From Chloroflexota bacterium (GTDB lineage Bacteria; Chloroflexota; Dehalococcoidia; Dehalococcoidales; RBG-16-60-22), in assembly GCA_016875955.1 (NCBI GenBank), contig VGOH01000029.1, forward strand, positions 1-10,755: a stretch of DNA of 10,755 nucleotides, written 5' to 3'. This document shows positions 6,606 through 10,755 of the stretch, in pieces (within the stretch, counting starts at the first letter, position 1; every line of letters starts with the position of its first letter). The notes beneath the pieces were generated by a model. The model did not search any database, was not told where the DNA came from, and was given only the letters and a program-made list of their open reading frames with translations. Made by a program: the position numbers and the translations under genes.

Positions 6606-7939
6606 TATTTTGCCTTCAATTTATATAATGACGCCGGGTTATCCCTGAGCATCCTTCGCGCCAGTGTGATGGCCTCTTCTTCACTCAGGTAGCCCTCGTC
6701 AACCTTCTCGGAGAGGACACGGGCCACCACCTGTCGCGCCATCACCGAGTGCCCGTAGGCCATCTCCACCGTCATGGCATCGCCACCGAAGGCCATGATT
6801 TTATTGCCGGGGACGGTCTCAATCAATTCATGCAGCAATCGTCTGGCTACTTCCGGAGAGATGATAGGCAGCCAGGTGATGTCCGCTGTTACGTTGGGGA
6901 AATATTTGGCCAGGGTTGCCCATTCGTGGACGTAGGGATACCCCCCGTGGAACAGGTCGAACCTGGCCTCCTTGTACTCAATGAAAAGGTTGACCAGATG
7001 GGTGGGGTTGGCATTGGTGATGATGTTCTCGTTGCCTTCCTGCAGGCCGGTATGCACCTGCACCGGCAGGCCGGCGTCAATCGCGGCGCGTATCACCTGG
7101 TGCATCATGTAGTCCTGAAGCGGCTTGGCCTCAAGCCAGGCCAGCCCTTCGCCAAGGTGGCCGGCGATGCGATTGAAGACGACCTCAGCCTCGTGCCGGG
7201 ACACCTTATCGTACTTCAGGGTACGGTTGTAGGCCAGGCCGCTCTTGACCGCCACGGCACCCCCGGCGATATACCCTTCCAGAGTGGCGCGCATGGCCTT
7301 TACCAGGTCATCCAGGGCATGAATGGCCATTCCGGACTCGGCTTCCAGGGCAGCGAGGTCGGACCGCGACTGCACGCTGATAAAGTGGTCCAGCCGCATA
7401 GTCGGGACAAAGAGCTCGGCCAGCAGGTCCGTGCTCTGCCAGTCAACGATGGACACGGCGATGTTCGCCTTCTCTTTCATGACATGGCGGTACCAGCCCC
7501 GTCGCCTTGATTTAGCGATGGCTTCAGAGAGCGGCTGATAGGTATCCCGGTTCAAATCAGCCACGCCGAATATATCCCTGATGGTTATCAGCGTCTGCCT
7601 GGCATAGGCCGTATTGCGCATCATCTCCCAGAAAGGCGCCATCGCCTGCCAGCGCTCGTCCAGGGACATGTCAGCCTTTTCCGGCTCCGGGATGGCGCGG
7701 CGCACCTTGCGGCGTTTGTACCCCTCCACCCTAACACGATGCATGGGGAAGCGTATGGCCTCCATCATGCGCGGCGACAGCCCCGCCGATATCAGGTCGC
7801 TGGAATTGTAGTGCGCAAACAAATAGCTGAAGTCAACGGCACACTCATTGCGCTCTGCTTCCAGCATGATGTGCTCGTGGGTGTCCACCAGAGAAATGCC
7901 GTCTACTTCGGCCTTTATCCGCTCATTGACAGGATTCAT
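6605..7939 (-). CDS. Amidohydrolase-superfamily metal-dependent hydrolase (Amidohydro_2 / uronate-isomerase-like)
   Basis: Starting at ATG7939 the protein has 444 residues. It shows TIM-barrel amidohydrolase landmarks: the metal-binding HxH in VDTHEHI (His21, His23), VQVHTGLQEGN (His296) at the end of a later strand, FDLFHGGYPYVHE (His331), and AFGGDA with Asp387 as the likely catalytic acid. The layout recalls PF04909-type hydrolases/decarboxylases and uronate-isomerase-like members; the substrate cannot be told. I prefer ATG7939 to the in-frame TTG at 7972 because GGGAGG (7946-7951 on the minus strand) sits 6 nt ahead. It is the first gene of an operon with the histidine kinase (1-bp stop/start overlap) and the response regulator, preceded by a predicted promoter at 7991-8019. 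Cytoplasmic: no signal peptide or membrane segment is seen. Confidence 0.85.
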   Translation of the reverse strand: MNPVNERIKAEVDGISLVDTHEHIMLEAERNECAVDFSYLFAHYNSSDLISAGLSPRMMEAIRFPMHRVRVEGYKRRKVRRAIPEPEKADMSLDERWQAMAPFWEMMRNTAYARQTLITIRDIFGVADLNRDTYQPLSEAIAKSRRRGWYRHVMKEKANIAVSIVDWQSTDLLAELFVPTMRLDHFISVQSRSDLAALEAESGMAIHALDDLVKAMRATLEGYIAGGAVAVKSGLAYNRTLKYDKVSRHEAEVVFNRIAGHLGEGLAWLEAKPLQDYMMHQVIRAAIDAGLPVQVHTGLQEGNENIITNANPTHLVNLFIEYKEARFDLFHGGYPYVHEWATLAKYFPNVTADITWLPIISPEVARRLLHELIETVPGNKIMAFGGDAMTVEMAYGHSVMARQVVARVLSEKVDEGYLSEEEAITLARRMLRDNPASLYKLKAK

Positions 7940-7945
7940 GCTGTG

Positions 7946-7951
7946 CCTCCC
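7946..7951 (-). promoter_or_regulatory. Ribosome binding site fixing the amidohydrolase start
   Basis: GGGAGG on the minus strand lies 6 nt before ATG7939. It lies inside the longer reading frame that begins with TTG7972, and therefore favours the shorter protein. Confidence 0.7.
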
Positions 7952-7990
7952 TTCAATATCCAGATACTCCAATAACCTGTAATTGATTTC

Positions 7991-8019
7991 AGATTAACAC
8001 CAGTAAAGCGTTATGTCAA
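7991..8019 (-). promoter_or_regulatory. Promoter of the amidohydrolase-kinase-regulator operon, overlapping the HIT stop codon
   Basis: On the minus strand a perfect TTGACA (8019-8014) is followed after 17 bp by TAATCT (7996-7991), which is preceded by TG at the extended -10 position. The -35 box contains the TGA stop codon of the HIT gene (8018-8016). The expected start near 7984 gives a leader of about 45 nt to ATG7939. The -10 box matches only 3 of 6 consensus bases, so strength is uncertain. Confidence 0.5.
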
Positions 8020-8501
8020 GCACCCTGTCGGAATTTGTTTTTCAGCCTTTGATAGGCCTCCACCAGCGCCTCCGGCACCACCTTGGTATCAGCCAGCACC
8101 GGCATGAAATTGGCGTCACCATGCCAGCGCGGCACAATATGGGTATGGATATGGCCCGTAATCCCGGCACCGGCCGCTTTCCCCAGATTGATGCCGATAT
8201 TGAAGCCCTCCGGGTTAAGCTCCTCGCGCAGCACCCGGACACACCGATTTACGATTTCAAAATGCTCGTTTCTCTCCTCTTCGCTGAGGTCTTCCACAGA
8301 AGCCAGGTGCCGGTAAGGCGCCACCATCAGATGGCCCGGATTATAGGGATAGCTGTTCATGATGACAAAGTTTTTATCGCCCCGATAGAGGATATAATTT
8401 TGAGCATCCCGGCTCTGCCGGGGATTTTCACACAGAAAACAGCCCTTTGGCTTTTTCATCCTGATGAACTGCATTCGCCACGGTGCCCAGATGTGTTCCA
8501 T
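8016..8501 (-). CDS. HIT-family nucleotide hydrolase/transferase (Ap4A phosphorylase-like)
   Basis: The 161-residue protein carries the histidine-triad signature HIHTHIVPRW (His117, His119, His121), where the middle His is the nucleophile that forms a nucleotidyl intermediate. The beginning, MEHIWAPWRM, together with a CFLC pair (Cys21, Cys24) that may bind zinc, resembles the Ap4A phosphorylase/hydrolase branch of HIT proteins found in actinobacteria and other bacteria. It probably splits dinucleoside polyphosphates or related nucleotides in the cytoplasm; the exact substrate is unknown. I chose ATG8501 rather than ATG8519 because AAGGAG (8508-8513, minus strand) stands 6 nt ahead of 8501, while nothing similar precedes 8519. 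A good promoter lies at 8532-8560. The downstream amidohydrolase operon starts 76 nt after its stop and could receive read-through. Confidence 0.92.
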   Translation of the reverse strand: MEHIWAPWRMQFIRMKKPKGCFLCENPRQSRDAQNYILYRGDKNFVIMNSYPYNPGHLMVAPYRHLASVEDLSEEERNEHFEIVNRCVRVLREELNPEGFNIGINLGKAAGAGITGHIHTHIVPRWHGDANFMPVLADTKVVPEALVEAYQRLKNKFRQGA

Positions 8502-8507
8502 GACACG

Positions 8508-8513
8508 CTCCTT
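8508..8513 (-). promoter_or_regulatory. Ribosome binding site fixing the HIT start
   Basis: AAGGAG on the minus strand stands 6 nt before ATG8501. It lies inside the six-codon extension that would begin at ATG8519, and so favours the 161-residue form. Confidence 0.7.
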
Positions 8514-8531
8514 ATTCATTCACTCGGTGTC

Positions 8532-8560
8532 ATTTTAATCGGCGCGCCTTTATACGTCAA
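8532..8560 (-). promoter_or_regulatory. Promoter of the HIT gene
   Basis: On the minus strand TTGACG (8560-8555) and TAAAAT (8537-8532) are spaced by 17 bp, each matching the consensus at 5 of 6 positions. The expected start is near 8525, giving a leader of about 24 nt to ATG8501. It faces away from the MBL promoter at 8569-8596. Confidence 0.6.
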
Positions 8561-8568
8561 CGAAATGG

Positions 8569-8596
8569 CTGATAATCTTCAGGCAAATGGTATAAT
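8569..8596 (+). promoter_or_regulatory. Extended -10 promoter of the MBL-fold hydrolase gene
   Basis: A perfect TATAAT (8591-8596) is preceded by TGG at 8588-8590, making an extended -10. CTGATA (8569-8574) is a 4-of-6 match to the -35 box with a 16-bp spacer. Transcription should start near 8603, just ahead of the AAGAGG ribosome site (8611-8616). Confidence 0.6.
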
Positions 8597-8624
8597 AGCA
8601 TCAATCAGATAAGAGGTGATGGTC

Positions 8625-9266
8625 ATGACAGTTCTGGTTGATGATGACAAACTGCAAATAAAGCGACTTCAGTTGCCGCCCTACGGCACCAATGCCTATA
8701 TCCTTGTCTGCCGGGAAACCGGAGAGAGCCTTATCATTGATGCGCCCAGCCAGGCCGGCAAAATCATAGCCAGCCTGAAAGGCACCGCTCCCCGGTATAT
8801 CCTGCTCACCCACTCCCATATGGACCATATCGGGGCGCTGGACAAGCTGCGTGCCGATTTAAAAATACCGCTGGCGGCCCACGCCGCCGATGCTGACATT
8901 CTATCCCCACCCCCGGAGATAATGCTTGCAGACGGCGATACCATTGACCTAGGCCGGTTACAGCTCACCGTCCGGCACACGCCGGGACACACGCCGGGCA
9001 GCCTGTGCTTTCATACCGGAAATTATCTGCTCGCTGGAGACACCCTTTTCCCCGGCGGACCGGGCAAGACCCAGACTCCAGCTGACTTTGCCCGGATATT
9101 GAAATCAATCACGGAAAAGATTTTCACCCTGGGTGATAGCACCGCGGTCTACTCTGGACATGGAGAGCCGACTGTCCTGAAGAAAGAGAAAGCAGAGTTC
9201 AAAGTTTTCTCCTCACGTCCCCACCCCAAGGGCCTGTGCGGCGATGTGCTCTGGCTTTCTTCCTGA
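8625..9266 (+). CDS. Metallo-beta-lactamase-fold hydrolase (glyoxalase II-like)
   Basis: The 213-residue protein shows the full zinc-binding set of the MBL fold: THSHMDHIG (His63, His65, Asp67, His68), TPGHTPGS (His122), AGDTLF (Asp139) and SGHGEPT (His179). Glyoxalase II-like hydrolases of about 210 residues cleave thioesters or other hydrolysable small molecules in the cytoplasm; the substrate is not evident, and the long C-terminal substrate domain of classical glyoxalase II is missing. I chose ATG8625 because AAGAGG (8611-8616) stands 8 nt ahead; GTG8616 and ATG8619 are in frame but overlap or crowd that site. The gene has its own extended -10 promoter, diverges from the HIT gene, and its stop lies 12 bp from the convergent LmbE-type gene. 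Confidence 0.9.
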   Translation: MTVLVDDDKLQIKRLQLPPYGTNAYILVCRETGESLIIDAPSQAGKIIASLKGTAPRYILLTHSHMDHIGALDKLRADLKIPLAAHAADADILSPPPEIMLADGDTIDLGRLQLTVRHTPGHTPGSLCFHTGNYLLAGDTLFPGGPGKTQTPADFARILKSITEKIFTLGDSTAVYSGHGEPTVLKKEKAEFKVFSSRPHPKGLCGDVLWLSS

Positions 9267-9278
9267 TACCGGGTAAAG

Positions 9279-9980
9279 CTACCAGAGAATTTCCTCACGG
9301 TGAAAGGCCTCGGCAAGCTCGTATTCCGACCCCTTGGCCCTTTCCCTGGCCCACTGCCTCATCCTTTCCTCAAGGTCCGGGAACCGGTCATTGCCCACCT
9401 GGCTTTCATGGCAGCGCAGCGCCTTCACCTTGAGATGAAACGTATCTTTAATATCGGAGCGGTGATTGATATTGTCGCTGATGGTCCAGAGCCAGACCTC
9501 TTTCACCCGATGCGGCTTGAGCCCTTCCTCAAGCAGGTCAGGATAGGCGAGGTGGTCTCTGGCGTAGGGAAAAACCGCGTCCAGCACCACCTGACCGGTA
9601 ACCCGGTGGTCACGATGCCAGATATAACGCCGATACGGGTCGGCAGAGACAACGATGTCAGGTCGGAACATCCTGATATAGCGGACGAGCTCTTTGCGGA
9701 ACTCTGGCGTATCTTCCAGGCCCTGGTCTTCATGCCGCAGGAATATGACCTCCCTCACGCCGAGCACCTGGGCGGCACAACGCTGCTCCTGCTCCCTGAT
9801 TTTGGCCAGCGCCTCCGGTTTCATATCGTAATCACTGGTGCCTTTATCACCATTGGTGCAGACCACGTAGACAACCTCTTTGCCCTCCGCCACCCATTTG
9901 GCCACGGTGCCGGCGACGCCGAACTCGGCATCATCGGGATGCGGCGTGATAACGAGGACTTCGGCTTTTTTAACTGACAT
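9279..9980 (-). CDS. LmbE/PIG-L-family zinc deacetylase
   Basis: The 233-residue protein begins with a Rossmann-like strand and the family motif TPHPDDAEFG, giving zinc ligands His14 and Asp17 and general base Asp16. A second motif HRDH (122-125) supplies the third ligand His125. The family removes acetyl groups from N-acetylglucosaminyl conjugates and similar amides (MshB of mycothiol, BshB of bacillithiol, PIG-L of GPI anchors). Which substrate this member uses cannot be read from the sequence. Length is normal for BshB-like members and there is no signal peptide. GGGAG stands about 9 nt ahead of ATG9980. It is divergent from the tandem-GNAT gene, and both appear to be driven from one symmetric promoter at 10018-10047. 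A lone sugar or antibiotic deacetylase is equally possible. Confidence 0.9.
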   Translation of the reverse strand: MSVKKAEVLVITPHPDDAEFGVAGTVAKWVAEGKEVVYVVCTNGDKGTSDYDMKPEALAKIREQEQRCAAQVLGVREVIFLRHEDQGLEDTPEFRKELVRYIRMFRPDIVVSADPYRRYIWHRDHRVTGQVVLDAVFPYARDHLAYPDLLEEGLKPHRVKEVWLWTISDNINHRSDIKDTFHLKVKALRCHESQVGNDRFPDLEERMRQWARERAKGSEYELAEAFHREEILW

Positions 9981-10017
9981 CGGGAAATTCTCCCTGCTCT
10001 CGGGGTATCAATAAAAC

Positions 10018-10047
10018 ATTGTATAACATCGGGGTAGTTGATACAAT
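10018..10047. promoter_or_regulatory. Symmetric bidirectional promoter between the LmbE and tandem-GNAT genes
   Basis: ATTGTAT (10018-10024) and ATACAAT (10041-10047) form a perfect 7-bp inverted repeat. Read rightward, TTGTAT (10019-10024), 17 bp and TACAAT (10042-10047) form a promoter; read leftward, the same bases give TTGTAT (10046-10041), 17 bp and TACAAT (10023-10018). The -10 boxes match 5 of 6 and the -35 boxes 3 of 6. Expected starts are near 10054 (+) and 10011 (-), both upstream of the two ribosome sites. It could instead be an operator for a dimeric regulator. Confidence 0.5.
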
Positions 10048-10069
10048 CTTGAGATAAGGACATGCCGTG

Positions 10070-10755
10070 ATGAGCCAGCAGACCTATGAAATCAGAAATT
10101 ACCGGCCTTCCGATTTTGACGGGTACGCCGACCTGCGCCTTGCCGCGGAACGCATAGACAGGTCCAGGCGCTGCCCATCACGGCAAATGCTCCGGGAAAG
10201 TTTAAACAGGCCTTTCTATGACCCGGAAAAAGACCTCTTCATCGCCGAAGCCGCCGGGAAAATCGTCGGCTTCCTGAGCATAACCCCGGAACTTATCGCC
10301 GGCCGGCTGCTGCTGGACTGTCTGGTACACCCCGAGCACCGCCGTCAGGGCCTGGCCAAGTCGCTGCTTGAGCGAGCCATAAAGCGTGCCCGGGAACTGC
10401 CGGTCACCATGGTTCACATAAGCGTGCTGGAGGGCAATGCTGTTGCCAGGGAAGCGTTATCCAGGCTGGGCTTTGCTGAAGTCAGGCAGTTCTTTGAAAT
10501 GAGCCTGCCCATCAGTAATTTAGACCTGCCGGATACGCCAGAGGGCAGACTTGTCCTGCACCACCTGCGGCGCGGGGAGGAAGCCGGGCTGGCGGAGTTT
10601 CAGAACCGTTGCTTTGCCGCTACCTGGGGCTTCAACCCGAATACGCCGGAAGAGATTGCCTACGCCTTAAACCTGAGCGGGGCTTCAGAGAAAGACATCG
10701 CCATTCTGTATGAGGATGACAGGCCCGTCGGCTATTGCTGGACCAGGATAAACTG
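10070..10755 (+). CDS. Tandem-GNAT acetyltransferase (MshD-like architecture), 3' truncated by window
   Basis: The frame is open from ATG10070 to the window end, giving 228 visible residues and no stop. Residues about 7-147 form a complete GNAT domain with acetyl-CoA motif A in VHPEHRRQGLAKSLLERA (86-103) and a typical C-terminal ALSRLGFAEV. After a linker a second GNAT domain begins near 162 (LVLHHLRRGEE, then FNPNTPEEIAYAL) and is cut off. Two GNAT domains in one chain is the plan of mycothiol synthase MshD, but other tandem GNAT proteins exist. The substrate is unknown. AAGGA (10056-10060) precedes the start; GTG10067 is one codon earlier in the same frame and is an alternative. A two-codon frame ATG-CCG-TGA at 10062-10070 overlaps the start. 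The gene diverges from the LmbE-type gene. Confidence 0.85.
   Translation, partial: MSQQTYEIRNYRPSDFDGYADLRLAAERIDRSRRCPSRQMLRESLNRPFYDPEKDLFIAEAAGKIVGFLSITPELIAGRLLLDCLVHPEHRRQGLAKSLLERAIKRARELPVTMVHISVLEGNAVAREALSRLGFAEVRQFFEMSLPISNLDLPDTPEGRLVLHHLRRGEEAGLAEFQNRCFAATWGFNPNTPEEIAYALNLSGASEKDIAILYEDDRPVGYCWTRIN

Noticed and set aside
6749..7510. 253-codon plus-strand frame opposite the amidohydrolase gene
   Set aside because: It is a shadow frame; the minus-strand protein has clear metal-binding motifs and operon context.
9272..9283. Short hairpin GGTA-AAGC-TACC between the MBL and LmbE genes
   Set aside because: Only 4 bp of stem and no T tract; expected by chance.
1..10755. tRNA, rRNA, CRISPR array, insertion sequence or integrase
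   Set aside because: No cloverleaf-like sequence, spaced direct repeats, transposase or recombinase motifs were found on reading; almost all DNA is taken up by ordinary metabolic and signalling genes.

Overview
The window carries nine coding regions plus the start of a tenth gene product at its right edge (ten in all). It looks like ordinary chromosomal DNA of a GC-rich bacterium with Shine-Dalgarno starts and recognisable sigma70-type promoters. The gene set (a two-subunit NDP-forming acyl-CoA ligase, a large GNAT / ADP-forming acyl-CoA synthetase fusion, and a HIT protein beginning M-E-H-I-W-A-P-W-R-M) would suit an anaerobic or facultative Chloroflexota such as a Dehalococcoidia member. 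That placement is inference from gene flavour only. I see no tRNA, rRNA, CRISPR array, transposase or phage gene.

Layout. 2-1290 (+): the end of a succinyl-CoA-synthetase-like beta subunit and the complete alpha subunit, joined by an ATGA overlap; both differ from standard SucC/SucD in conserved active-site loops. 1297-4471 (-): a 902-residue GNAT plus acyl-CoA synthetase fusion, followed by a small chagasin-like lipoprotein. 4472-4770: an intergenic stretch with a promoter, a palindrome at the predicted transcription start, and a long-armed inverted repeat. 4771-7939 (-): a tightly coupled operon of a metal-dependent amidohydrolase, a sensor histidine kinase and an OmpR-type response regulator, with TAATG and ATGA junctions. 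8016-8501 (-): a HIT-family nucleotide hydrolase/transferase. 8625-9266 (+): a metallo-beta-lactamase-fold hydrolase, divergent from the HIT gene. 9279-9980 (-): an LmbE/PIG-L-type deacetylase. 10070-10755 (+): a tandem-GNAT protein that runs off the window, divergent from the LmbE gene.

How the parts relate. Two different NDP-forming acyl-CoA ligase systems lie end to end, one of them fused to a protein/small-molecule acetyltransferase, which suggests local emphasis on acyl-CoA and acetyl metabolism. The amidohydrolase is translationally coupled to a two-component system, so its substrate or product may be linked to the signal that system senses. The LmbE and tandem-GNAT genes resemble in architecture the deacetylase and acetyltransferase of mycothiol synthesis, and they appear to share one symmetric promoter. 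This is suggestive only.

The strongest non-coding observations are the symmetric 30-bp bidirectional promoter at 10018-10047, the face-to-face HIT/MBL promoters at 8532-8596, the operon promoter whose -35 box overlaps the HIT stop codon (7991-8019), and the inverted repeat at 4589-4662. No single obviously new defence or mobile system is visible. The amidohydrolase/two-component operon and the variant acyl-CoA ligase pair are the best candidates for undescribed biology.
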